Counted from the stretch's first letter, positions 1-6,104 are shown. The stretch is 11,662 bases of DNA from Nonlabens sp. (GCA_030731685.1 JANQTO010000305.1:2639-14300); one strand, 5' to 3'. Numbers and translations: made by a program. The notes: a model not told the origin generated them from the sequence alone.

Positions 1-1
1 A

Positions 2-124
2 GGTGTACAAATTCCTATTAAGCCTAGTATCTACAAACCCATTTTAGAAGAGTTAGCTACGTACGGAATTCGCTTTCGCGAAAGCGAAAAACCCTACCTA
101 GGATACAACGATTTAAACCTCTAG
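2..124 (+). CDS. Saccharopine dehydrogenase family protein, C-terminal end (partial)
   Basis: This is the last 40 codons of a gene that enters the window from the left; the frame is open from base 2 and stops with TAG at 122-124. The peptide begins GVQIPIKPSIYKPILEEL and ends YLGYNDLNL. It matches my memory of the extreme C-terminus of flavobacterial saccharopine-dehydrogenase-like (lysine-pathway-type) oxidoreductases, where a GVQIPI segment, a PIL-EL helix and a YLGYN ending recur. The NAD(P)-binding Rossmann domain and catalytic residues lie outside the window, so activity cannot be judged. The codons for residues 22-29 (IRFRESE region) contain a perfect 20-bp palindrome (69-88) that recurs twice more in this window. 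The gene is convergent with the zinc peptidase, with 37 bases between the two stop codons, and no clear terminator hairpin is visible there. Family assignment from 40 residues is probable, not certain. Confidence 0.72.
   Translation, partial: GVQIPIKPSIYKPILEELATYGIRFRESEKPYLGYNDLNL
69..88. repeat. Dispersed 20-bp palindrome, copy 1
   Basis: A perfect inverted repeat, TTCGCTTTCGCGAAAGCGAA, lies inside the 3' end of the saccharopine-dehydrogenase-family gene. The 18-bp core TCGCTTTCGCGAAAGCGA (70-87) is identical in two further copies at 2991-3008 and 7850-7867. Here the host gene reads it in the phase CGC-TTT-CGC-GAA-AGC-GA, giving RFRESE. The other two copies are read in a different phase. 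As RNA it could fold into an 8-bp stem with a CGCG loop. Confidence 0.9.
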
Positions 125-162
125 AGTCCTGATACCCACAATTTTTTAAATCCAAGTAGTAA

Positions 163-861
163 CTACCTACGCTTTAAAAATATAGAAATAAAATATAGCA
201 AGGTGGCTAGCGAGCCTATTGCTGCAACAAGATAGGTACGCGCAGCCCATTTAAGTGCATCTTTTGCTCCTGCATGTTCATTGCTCGTAAGCATGTTAGC
301 ACTTTCTAACCATACAAGAGCTCTGTTGCTGGCATCATATTCCACAGGCAAGGTGACAAATGCAAATAGCGTTCCCGTTCCATACATGATAATTCCTGCA
401 AGCAGCACGTATTGTCCAAAAAAAGTACTAGCTGCCAAAGCAACTCCACCCATAATGACCCATTGCGAGTACTTTGAGGCGACACTTACTATGGGAACCA
501 ACGTAGACCGCATACCTATCCAACTATATGCGGTGGCATGTTGCACTGCGTGACCTACCTCGTGCGCTGCCACGGCGGCGGCAGCAGCGTTGCGCTCTAA
601 ATAAACAACCTCACTTAGATTAACGGTTTTGTTTGATGGATTATAATGGTCAGTAAGCTGGCCTGGAACAGAAATCACTTTTACGTCTGTAATACCGTTA
701 TCATCGAGCATTTTTTGAGCGATTTCAGCACCACTCATTCCGTTTTGTAAATGAATTTGCGAGTATTCTTTAAATTTAGACTTAAGCTTGTTACTCACGT
801 ACATGCTAACGAGCATAACAAGTCCACCGATAATATAATAACCTATTAAACCATCTCCCAT
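163..861 (-). CDS. Membrane-bound zinc metallopeptidase (YugP-like, Zn_peptidase_2 family)
   Basis: This 232-residue protein has an HEVGH motif at residues 100-104 within AAHEVGHAVQH, the HExxH zinc site of neutral metallopeptidases. A probable third ligand region is LPVEYDAS at about 171-178, where Glu174 sits in the family's PxExDAS-type motif. Hydrophobic segments are visible at about 7-20 (N-terminal anchor), 121-145 and 150-172 (a hydrophobic pair after the active site), and 207-228 near the C-terminus. The arrangement and length fit the YugP-like family of integral-membrane zinc peptidases. Substrates of this family are not well established, so none is proposed. The start is ATG at 859-861; a TACATTTA box (minus strand, 886-893) lies about 25 bp upstream and could be its -7 element. 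The gene is divergent from the hemoglobin and convergent with the dehydrogenase-family gene, so it appears monocistronic. Confidence 0.88.
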   Translation of the reverse strand: MGDGLIGYYIIGGLVMLVSMYVSNKLKSKFKEYSQIHLQNGMSGAEIAQKMLDDNGITDVKVISVPGQLTDHYNPSNKTVNLSEVVYLERNAAAAAVAAHEVGHAVQHATAYSWIGMRSTLVPIVSVASKYSQWVIMGGVALAASTFFGQYVLLAGIIMYGTGTLFAFVTLPVEYDASNRALVWLESANMLTSNEHAGAKDALKWAARTYLVAAIGSLATLLYFISIFLKRR

Positions 862-885
862 AGTATTTTTCTTTAATTGAACGGC

Positions 886-893
886 TAAATGTA
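886..893 (-). promoter_or_regulatory. Candidate -7 box for the zinc peptidase
   Basis: Read on the minus strand this is TACATTTA, seven of eight positions of the Bacteroidota -7 consensus TAnnTTTG. It lies 24 bp before the peptidase ATG. I found no TTG at the expected 17-23 bp upstream, so the call is weak. Its AAATGTAC (887-894) pairs as an inverted repeat with GTACATTT at 939-946, which is part of the facing promoter box. Confidence 0.3.
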
Positions 894-939
894 CATATTA
901 TTGAAGACTTTTAACAGACACAATATACTTATGTAAACG

Positions 940-947
940 TACATTTG
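940..947 (+). promoter_or_regulatory. Candidate -7 box for the truncated hemoglobin gene
   Basis: TACATTTG is an exact match to the Bacteroidota -7 consensus TAnnTTTG. It lies 28 bp upstream of the TTG start proposed for the hemoglobin, so transcription would begin around 953-956 and leave a leader of about 20 nt. No TTG -33 element is visible at proper spacing. The ATG at 931-933 is followed immediately by TAA and cannot be a start. Together with 886-893 it gives a roughly symmetric pair of divergent boxes in the 114-bp intergenic region (862-975), which otherwise holds no recognisable feature. Confidence 0.33.
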
Positions 948-975
948 TCGTATCTCGTTCTTAAACTTAAAGCTC

Positions 976-1391
976 TTGGAATCAACTAACTTACTCAATA
1001 ATCGTGCTGCGATAGACTTACTTGTTAGTACATTTTATGCTAAAGTCAGAGCAAACAACCTTTTAGGGCCTATCTTCAATAGTGTAATAACAGACTGGCC
1101 AGCGCACCTAACGCATATTGCCAGCTTTTGGGAAACAAATTTATTACGTTCGTCTAATTACAAAGGCAATCCTATAGAAAACACAAAGAAGTAGATCACG
1201 CAGTGAATAATGGTATAAACATGGAGCATTTCGGCACCTGGTTACAATTGTGGTTTGAGACTATAGATAGCCTTTTTCATGGTGAACATGCACAACTCGC
1301 AAAAGGAAGAGCTCGTAACATGTCAACATTTATGTTTATCAAAATTTACGAGGCTAGAAACACTCCATCTAGCGGTCATACGACCAGTTGA
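976..1391 (+). pseudogene. Group III truncated hemoglobin, frameshifted (pseudogene or one-base sequence error)
   Basis: Two adjacent open segments encode the two halves of one small globin. The first (976-1194, 72 codons) has the N-terminal helices, with LLVSTFYAKVR carrying the probable B10 tyrosine, then LLGPIFN and HIASFWE, up to YKGNPIEN. The second runs in another frame to TGA at 1389-1391 and contains VDHAVNNG, MEHFGTWLQLWFETID and ARNMSTFMFIKIYEARN, typical of the helix G and H region. Adding one C after base 1182 joins them without any other change: GAA-AAC-CAC-AAA-GAA-GTA-GAT reads E-N-H-K-E-V-D and places a histidine where the proximal F8 His of group III globins is expected. The repaired protein would be 138 residues, close to the usual 120-135. 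No in-frame ATG exists; TTG at 976 is the best start and matches where the family begins. The 3' end overlaps the remB 3' end by 23 bp. As written, the product would lack the proximal ligand and helices G and H. Confidence 0.8.
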
Positions 1392-3480
1392 AAATATCTG
1401 TGCGTAACCCTAGGTTCAACCACAAGGTATTTTCATCACGCACTACGGCATTGTCAAATGCTGGGTCTACATCTCTGTAAATAACCTGTGCGTAAAATGT
1501 AAGTCTACTTGCAGGATTTATGATATAACCAGCTTCTAGCTGCCCGTAGAAAAAAGCAGCGGTGTTACCTTGTGCCAGCGTGTTGCCCAAATCTGCAATG
1601 CGGTCGTCTTCACTACGGTAAATGTTACCTCCGTAAAATGCATTATCAGTTCCATCCAGTTTATCAAAACCACGCTTACCGTAGATTACCTTGCCTATAC
1701 CGTACCAGCGGTCTTTAGTATATCTAGCAATAGCTATGGCTTCATAGAAATTTGCTCCCCACGGATGCGCAAGTGCCTGATTGCTGTTTGCATAATTTAA
1801 AATAACGGAATTGTGGGAATATGTATATGGTCGTACCCTATTATACTCTGCTTGAAGAGAAAGTCCCTGCACCTGAAACGGGTTTTGCCATTTAATACCT
1901 AACTGGTAAGCACTCTTATTTTGATAGCTACCATTACCACTGGCTACTGCGCTGCTAGAGAATTCATCTAGAACAAGCTGCGCGTAACCCGTTACATAGT
2001 CTGTAAACTTGTACTTTAAAGTTGCGCCTAGCAAAGCATTACCACCACGGGAACCTGTCTCAAGCTCCACAGTTTGATAAAAAATTACCGGATTTATATA
2101 GTTAAAATCAAACCCACGATCGTTATCGTTTTCCCACAGGACACTTTCAAAAAGACCTACTGTTAAACGTTTTGTGGCGTTCCAACTAAGATAGTGATGA
2201 ACCATGTATTTTGTTCTGAAAGATGCGTCGGCAGTGACCTCTGGGCGTACGTCCCTAAGTGATGTATATAAAACCGTATAATCGAGCTTCCAAAACTTAG
2301 CATTTACCTTTGCATAAGGAAATGGTTGTGAGTTATCACTTAAAACCAGTGAACGGTAACCATCGCCTATAAAATGCTGGCCGTGACCTAACTGCAAGTT
2401 GAAATATTTACTAGGCTGGTAATTTACGTATCCTGTCGCTACTGGATAGTCAAATTTATCACCGCCATCTTCAGCAATACCTCTACCTGGAACAATTCCT
2501 GGATTACCACCGTCGGGTGCACGACGTGTAATTTCTCTATTAAAATAACCCGCAAAATTTCCTTGTGATTCTTGAATACTCGCGCCAAATGTGAGTTGCT
2601 TGCCCACGCCACCATTTATTTGCACAAGCCTTGTATTGTTAGAGGTATTCAATTCCTCACTGGTGTCTCTACCGAACTGTAAATCTACACCTGGGTCTAC
2701 CACAAACCAGTAATCATCGCCTGCGACTTGAAAAAAGTGCTCGTTCCACCACTTACGCCCTAACCACGTACTTACCTCTTTTTGTTGTGAAGCACGCTCA
2801 GCTTCTAAATCGTAATACTCATTAACGTAGCTGAAGGTAAAAGGTTTCACAGCGGTGTGGGCATTTGTCCCTACTCTATTCATAGCCATCTCATATAAGC
2901 TGTATCGTTGGGTAGATAATGGAATCAATGCGTTAGAGCGCAGCTCTTGGTTCACGTATTTATTTGATATGAGTTTATCGTAGTCGTTGTTCGCTTTCGC
3001 GAAAGCGAGACTGTCTAAAGCATTACTTCTAGCAGCTTGATTTTTTTGTTCACGAGTGTTGCTAAAAATTTGAAAAGAGCCGTCCTCATTCATGGGAACT
3101 GGAACCGTGAGCACAAATTGCATAAAGGACGGACTACCGTTGTACGAAGGCGCCTTTATCGTAGGCAACTGCTTGAAACTGGATTCCATAGCTGTCTTTA
3201 CTTCTGAGTCTAGCGCGTCTATGCGTATGAGCACAAAAGTTCCTTGCTTAGAAACCTCAAATCTAAGCGTTGCTCGTTCCTCCGTAGTAGTGTTGCCAGA
3301 ACTTTGCGGATGCTCATAATTTGCCTGTAGTTGGGTATAGAGGTTTTTATAAAAACACTGTTCCATGGCTGCGTCATCAACCTCATTACATGCTTCGAAA
3401 ACTGGAAATTTTTCAATTCCTTCCTGTGCATAAAGGCAAAGAGAGAGCAACGAGATGACAGCGGTCAAGCAAAATTTCAT
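1369..3480 (-). CDS. remB: RemB-like gliding motility outer-membrane protein with N-terminal TonB-C-like domain
   Basis: This 703-residue protein starts with a signal peptide (residues 1-18, cut after LYA). Residues 24-128 form a domain homologous to the C-terminal domains of the two upstream TonB genes: FPVFEAC with Cys31 and Cys42, then LRFEVSKQGTFV, a helix with FKQLPTIKAP, and FVLTVPV. A linker (about 130-190) follows, containing the palindrome-encoded LAFAKA at 158-163. The rest (about 190-703) is an aromatic-rich beta-barrel with signatures I associate with flavobacterial RemB/Wzi-like barrels: YSLYEMAMNRVG, GDDYWF, PDGGNPGIVPGRGIA, GHGQHFIGDGYRSL, RDVRPEV, WENDNDRGFDFNYINP, GSRGGNALLG and RPYTYSHN. 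It ends in LGLRTDIFNWSYDR. RemB was described as a gliding-related gene in Flavobacterium johnsoniae; its molecular role is unclear. It is the last gene of the sprA-gcvH-vanZ-tonB-tonB-remB cluster. The ATG at 3478-3480 follows AAAAGAAG. The name is from memory of the family and is probable rather than proven. Confidence 0.82.
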   Translation of the reverse strand: MKFCLTAVISLLSLCLYAQEGIEKFPVFEACNEVDDAAMEQCFYKNLYTQLQANYEHPQSSGNTTTEERATLRFEVSKQGTFVLIRIDALDSEVKTAMESSFKQLPTIKAPSYNGSPSFMQFVLTVPVPMNEDGSFQIFSNTREQKNQAARSNALDSLAFAKANNDYDKLISNKYVNQELRSNALIPLSTQRYSLYEMAMNRVGTNAHTAVKPFTFSYVNEYYDLEAERASQQKEVSTWLGRKWWNEHFFQVAGDDYWFVVDPGVDLQFGRDTSEELNTSNNTRLVQINGGVGKQLTFGASIQESQGNFAGYFNREITRRAPDGGNPGIVPGRGIAEDGGDKFDYPVATGYVNYQPSKYFNLQLGHGQHFIGDGYRSLVLSDNSQPFPYAKVNAKFWKLDYTVLYTSLRDVRPEVTADASFRTKYMVHHYLSWNATKRLTVGLFESVLWENDNDRGFDFNYINPVIFYQTVELETGSRGGNALLGATLKYKFTDYVTGYAQLVLDEFSSSAVASGNGSYQNKSAYQLGIKWQNPFQVQGLSLQAEYNRVRPYTYSHNSVILNYANSNQALAHPWGANFYEAIAIARYTKDRWYGIGKVIYGKRGFDKLDGTDNAFYGGNIYRSEDDRIADLGNTLAQGNTAAFFYGQLEAGYIINPASRLTFYAQVIYRDVDPAFDNAVVRDENTLWLNLGLRTDIFNWSYDR
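2991..3008. repeat. Dispersed 18-bp palindrome, copy 2
   Basis: A perfect inverted repeat, TCGCTTTCGCGAAAGCGA, lies inside remB, where it encodes LAFAKA (residues 158-163) in the linker between the TonB-C-like domain and the barrel. It is identical over 18 bp to the copies at 70-87 and 7850-7867. The flanking T (2990) and G (3009) fit the Y-core-R context shared by all three copies. Confidence 0.9.
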
Positions 3481-3505
3481 AGATACTTCTTTTAAGACCG
3501 CTAAG

Positions 3506-3534
3506 ATAATTTAAATATGATAGTCGTGTAACAA
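3506..3534 (-). promoter_or_regulatory. Weak candidate promoter upstream of remB
   Basis: On the minus strand, TTG (3532-3534) is followed after 18 bp by TAAATTAT (3506-3513), an imperfect match to the Bacteroidota -33/-7 pair TTG and TAnnTTTG. It sits between the hairpin at 3537-3563 and the remB ATG at 3480, about 25 bp before the start codon. The match at the end of the -7 box is poor, so this is only a candidate for independent remB expression. Confidence 0.2.
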
Positions 3535-3536
3535 AG

Positions 3537-3563
3537 AATGGCCGTGTTACTCACACAGCCATT
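3537..3563 (-). terminator. Intergenic hairpin between the second tonB and remB, possible weak terminator
   Basis: In the minus-strand transcript AAUGGCUGUGU pairs with ACACGGCCAUU around a GAGUA loop, giving 11 continuous pairs with one U-G wobble. It starts 27 bases after the stop codon of the second tonB. The following tail is CUUUGUU, not a clean U-run, so it may be a leaky terminator or an RNA-processing or stability hairpin that sets the tonB to remB ratio. The wobble exists only on the minus strand (C-A mismatch on plus), which supports action in the cluster's direction. Confidence 0.5.
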
Positions 3564-3590
3564 ACACTTTATTAATGATAAGTGTGATAC

Positions 3591-4418
3591 CTAACGTATA
3601 TTAAAAACGATGGGCAACGCGTACTGTACGTTTATCGCCTTATTATCATATTTACCGGGAGTCATGTCTGGAAGCTTGTTCATCAACCTTTTTGCCTCTT
3701 GTTCAATTGCTGCTATTTTAGATTTTACCATAACATCTACGACCTCACCCCGCGTGTCTAAGGTAAATACTACGGTAAACTTGACCTGTTCTGTATCTAG
3801 TCTGTCGGCAATGCTAGTGTCAAAATTTCTAAGAACAAATCGTTGTATTTTCTCATTGAAACAATCTATACGTTCCTTATTATTCATTTTAGTGCTACAT
3901 CCCGGAAAAAGTGGTGCTTCAGAAGCGTTGCCCATGGTCATTGTGGTAGGCGTAGCAGGCGCTGTCGCTGGTTGTGATGCAGTTGTAGTAGGCTGTGTTG
4001 AAGATGTAGCAACCGTGGCAACCGTTACAGCAGTTGTAACTACTGGTAATGAGCTTACTGGTTCTGGAGTCGCTACTACCGTGTTGTTGTTAACCAACTT
4101 TGGCGGAGCGAGCGATACCTTGGGTTTAGCTGGCTCTGGAATAGTAGCCTCGATAACTTCAGGCTGTACATTAGGCAGAATTTTAATCTTTCCTAATGGT
4201 TCCACCTCAAATACTCTACTGGTAGTTGTAATGACGACAGGTTCCTGATGCACCTGCTCCGTAGAAACTTCTAGTATCGCCCATGCAAAAAGTAGCGCAG
4301 CAATAAGCCCTATTTGAAAGTTTATAGACGAATTTGACTTTAAGTTTGCTTTCTTCTTGTCAAAAAGCTTGCTAGCGCTGGCCGTTGCAGCGGCGAGCTG
4401 GGTAGTTTGATTTTTCAT
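3591..4418 (-). CDS. Energy transducer TonB, second paralogue (Thr/Ala/Pro linker)
   Basis: This 275-residue protein has a basic cytoplasmic N-terminus (DKKKANLK, 20-27), one membrane helix at about 34-51 (FQIGLIAALLFAWAILEV), and a long periplasmic linker (about 52-166). The linker contains PEPAKPK at 95-100 and a low-complexity Thr/Ala/Val/Pro stretch at about 126-160. The TonB C-terminal domain (about 168-275) carries LFPGC with Cys174 and Cys186, FTLDTRGEV, EAKRLMNKLPDMTPGKY and YALPIVFNIR. TonB proteins link the ExbB/ExbD proton channel to outer-membrane transporters. Compared with the adjacent paralogue it lacks the acidic stretch and the eight-proline run and has a longer linker, so the two probably differ in reach or partner. 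It lies 100 bp after the first tonB, behind a strong terminator, and 110 bp before remB. The ATG at 4416-4418 is preceded by an A/T-rich region (CATTTTATT). The partner receptor is not encoded in the window unless it is RemB. Confidence 0.88.
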   Translation of the reverse strand: MKNQTTQLAAATASASKLFDKKKANLKSNSSINFQIGLIAALLFAWAILEVSTEQVHQEPVVITTTSRVFEVEPLGKIKILPNVQPEVIEATIPEPAKPKVSLAPPKLVNNNTVVATPEPVSSLPVVTTAVTVATVATSSTQPTTTASQPATAPATPTTMTMGNASEAPLFPGCSTKMNNKERIDCFNEKIQRFVLRNFDTSIADRLDTEQVKFTVVFTLDTRGEVVDVMVKSKIAAIEQEAKRLMNKLPDMTPGKYDNKAINVQYALPIVFNIR

Positions 4419-4464
4419 AATAAAATGGATTTAATGTTCATTTTATAAAATCAAGAAACATACC

Positions 4465-4495
4465 AAAAAAAAAGCCAGGCATTGAGCCTAGCTTT
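4465..4495 (-). terminator. Strong intrinsic terminator after the first tonB
   Basis: The minus-strand transcript folds AAAGCUAGGC with GCCUGGCUUU around a UCAAU loop (hairpin 4471-4495), ten pairs with one wobble. It runs directly into nine consecutive U (complement of A at 4465-4473). It begins 24 bases after the stop codon of the first tonB. This marks the probable end of the sprA-gcvH-vanZ-tonB transcript and separates it from tonB2-remB. Confidence 0.88.
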
Positions 4496-4518
4496 CAAAT
4501 AACTTTATCTAATCAAGT

Positions 4519-5256
4519 TTAGTCCTGTACTTGGAAAATGATAGGCAGACCGTAAATTACACCTACTGGTTTGCCACGTTGCTTTCCAGGAATCATTTTA
4601 GGCAACTTGTTTATAACGCGTTCTGCTTCTTTTTGAAGTGCTGCGTTTTTAGCTTTTGCCTGTACACCTACAATATCACCGTTCTTATCGATTTTGAACT
4701 GAACACCTATTTGTTGTCTACCTTCTAAACCTTGCTCATTTGCTAGACCTGTGTTGAAGTTCTTATTCACAAAGTTTGTGATTTTCTCACTCATACACTT
4801 TTTACGGTCATCGTTATTTTTCTTATCCTCACAGCCAGGATATACTGGAACGTTTTCGATTACAGCAAAAGGCACGTCTGCAATTACTTCAGCAACACGA
4901 GCTTCTGTGCGTACCTCAGTAATTTTAACTTCTTTAACCTCTTCAACAATAGTAGTTTCTGTAGGAGCTAGAATAGTTTCTACAATTTCTTTCTCGTCTT
5001 CAACAATTTCTATCTTCTCTGGAATAACTGGTGGTGGCGGTGGTGGCGGTGGCGTATCCAGCATCATCATGATAGGAACATCTTCTTCCTCCATTTGAAC
5101 AACTTCTAGTTCTTCTTCTGGTTCAATTACTACAATCTCTTTGGACTCTACTTCTAGCGCTTGCCAAGAAAGCAATAGCATGAAGGCAAGACCTGTGAGT
5201 ACATAGGTCCAGATATTTTTACGCAAATCAGCGCTTTCTGATTTTTTGATTTCCAT
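4519..5256 (-). CDS. Energy transducer TonB, first paralogue (acidic, proline-run linker)
   Basis: This 245-residue protein has the classic flavobacterial TonB layout: a basic N-terminus MEIKKSESADLRKN, a membrane helix at about 15-35 (WTYVLTGLAFMLLLSWQAL), and an acidic periplasmic stretch with EPEEELEVV and MEEEDVP (45-61). Eight consecutive prolines follow at 69-76, then a Glu/Val-rich spacer (80-125). The C-terminal TonB domain starts at DVPFAVIENVPVYPGC (128-142), with Cys142 and Cys154, and continues with FKIDKNGDIV, EAERVINKLPKMIPGKQ and YGLPIIFQVQD. It would sit in the inner membrane and energise an outer-membrane partner through ExbB/ExbD, which are not encoded here. The gene lies 67 bp after the vanZ-family gene and is followed by a strong terminator. 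The proline run is encoded by GGT/GGC triplets on the plus strand (5029-5052), so slippage would change proline number without shifting frame. Confidence 0.92.
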   Translation of the reverse strand: MEIKKSESADLRKNIWTYVLTGLAFMLLLSWQALEVESKEIVVIEPEEELEVVQMEEEDVPIMMMLDTPPPPPPPPVIPEKIEIVEDEKEIVETILAPTETTIVEEVKEVKITEVRTEARVAEVIADVPFAVIENVPVYPGCEDKKNNDDRKKCMSEKITNFVNKNFNTGLANEQGLEGRQQIGVQFKIDKNGDIVGVQAKAKNAALQKEAERVINKLPKMIPGKQRGKPVGVIYGLPIIFQVQD

Positions 5257-5275
5257 GATGGTACATTTTAAAGGT

Positions 5276-5307
5276 TAAAAATAATTCAATTGTAACTGAC
5301 AAAACAA
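5276..5307 (-). promoter_or_regulatory. Candidate promoter for the first tonB
   Basis: Read on the minus strand, TTG (5305-5307) is followed after 21 bp by TATTTTTA (5276-5283), seven of eight positions of the Bacteroidota -7 box TAnnTTTG at an allowed spacing. It lies in the 67-bp gap after the vanZ-family gene. The transcript leader would be only about a dozen nucleotides, which makes the call uncertain; the gene may also be read through from sprA-gcvH. Confidence 0.3.
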
Positions 5308-5323
5308 ATTTTCTATGGTATAT

Positions 5324-5731
5324 CTACCTTATTTTTTTCGATAGGAACCACAATCCTACAAGTGCAAGAATAATGCCACAGGAATTTGCTATCATATCTA
5401 AAATATCCATACTGCGATTTGCAGAGATATAACCTTGTCCCAGTTCTAAAAAAGCACCTGCAATGAGCGAGACAACGCCTGCTCCTATGGCAATAGTTCT
5501 CTCCCAGTTTCCTAGTATGGTAGAAAGTTCAAACGAAAAACCCGCATGACTTTTTAAGAATCGAGCATAAAAAAAAAGATACCACAGAACAGCCATTAAG
5601 AAGTAGGCTGTTGCGTGGTATACTTTGTCAATATTAGTTATAGCAATTGCTGGCGCTGCATTGTTTGCAAGCGACAAATACGCTATGACTGCGGTATAAA
5701 AAGGTGCTAGTCTGTAAACTACGTTAAGCAC
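5324..5731 (-). CDS. VanZ family membrane protein
   Basis: This 135-residue integral-membrane protein has four hydrophobic segments at about 8-26, 37-55, 79-93 and 109-129. VanZ-family signatures are present: [16 protein letters not shown] (about 35-50) and a later [24 protein letters not shown] (about 91-114), which fits the family's E-x-x-Q ... R-x-x-D-x-x-D-x-x-A-N pattern. VanZ itself gives low-level teicoplanin resistance in enterococci, but most chromosomal members have no known biochemical role, so resistance should not be inferred. The start is GTG at 5729-5731, inside the last codons of gcvH, with an 8-bp overlap that suggests translational coupling. The first internal ATG is at residue 46 and would delete the first membrane segment, so GTG is preferred. 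Confidence 0.85.
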   Translation of the reverse strand: MLNVVYRLAPFYTAVIAYLSLANNAAPAIAITNIDKVYHATAYFLMAVLWYLFFYARFLKSHAGFSFELSTILGNWERTIAIGAGVVSLIAGAFLELGQGYISANRSMDILDMIANSCGIILALVGLWFLSKKIR

Positions 5732-6104
5732 CTACAAGTTCTTGATATGCCTCGGCACTTAAGAGGCCTTCAAGCTGCGACGCATCTTCAATGGTCATTT
5801 TAATCATCCAACCATCACCATATGGGTCAGAATTAACTAGCTCAGGAGTATCTGCAAGGGCGTCGTTAAATTCAGTTATGGTTCCACTTACAGGTAGAAA
5901 AAGGTCAGATACTGTCTTTACAGCTTCTACGGTTCCGAAAACCTCATCTTGTGTTAAGGTATCGTCTATAGTTTCAACCTCTACATAAACAATATCTCCT
6001 AACTCACCTTGAGCAAAATCTGTAATGCCCACGGTTGCAGTATCGCCTTCAACGCGCAACCACTCGTGATCTTTTGTATATTTTAAGTCTGCAGGAATAT
6101 TCAT
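5724..6104 (-). CDS. gcvH: Glycine cleavage system H protein
   Basis: This 126-residue lipoyl carrier shuttles the aminomethyl group between the P, T and L proteins of the glycine cleavage system in the cytoplasm. The N-terminus [20 protein letters not shown] and the following [17 protein letters not shown] are family hallmarks. The lipoylated lysine is Lys63 in [12 protein letters not shown], close to Lys64 of the Escherichia coli protein. The C-terminal [11 protein letters not shown] is also typical. The frame is open further upstream to an ATG at 6156-6158, but the ATG at 6102-6104 gives the standard length and starts exactly where the family starts; the extra 18 residues would be unrelated. 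It lies 63 bp after sprA with no terminator between, and overlaps the vanZ-family gene by 8 bp. The other gcv genes are not in the window. Confidence 0.96.
   Translation of the reverse strand: MNIPADLKYTKDHEWLRVEGDTATVGITDFAQGELGDIVYVEVETIDDTLTQDEVFGTVEAVKTVSDLFLPVSGTITEFNDALADTPELVNSDPYGDGWMIKMTIEDASQLEGLLSAEAYQELVGA

Noticed and set aside
69..88. Palindrome copy 1 as a transcription terminator of the dehydrogenase-family gene
   Set aside because: It lies about 35 bp before the stop codon within the coding sequence and has no U-run after it; identical copies lie mid-gene in remB and sprA.
931..936. ATG at 931 as start of the hemoglobin gene
   Set aside because: It is followed at once by an in-frame TAA.
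3610..4248. 212-codon open frame on the plus strand, antisense to the second tonB
   Set aside because: It is an antisense shadow of the Thr/Ala/Val/Pro-rich linker, which reads as Val/Gly/Ala/Thr on the other strand. It has no recognisable domain, and the tonB reading is well supported.
5029..5052. GGT/GGC run as a phase-variable microsatellite in the first tonB
   Set aside because: The unit is three bases and encodes prolines, so slippage would alter linker length but not switch the gene on or off.
5324..5731. VanZ-family gene as a glycopeptide resistance determinant
   Set aside because: Only family-level similarity is visible. There are no van regulatory or ligase genes nearby, and chromosomal VanZ-like proteins are widespread without known resistance function.
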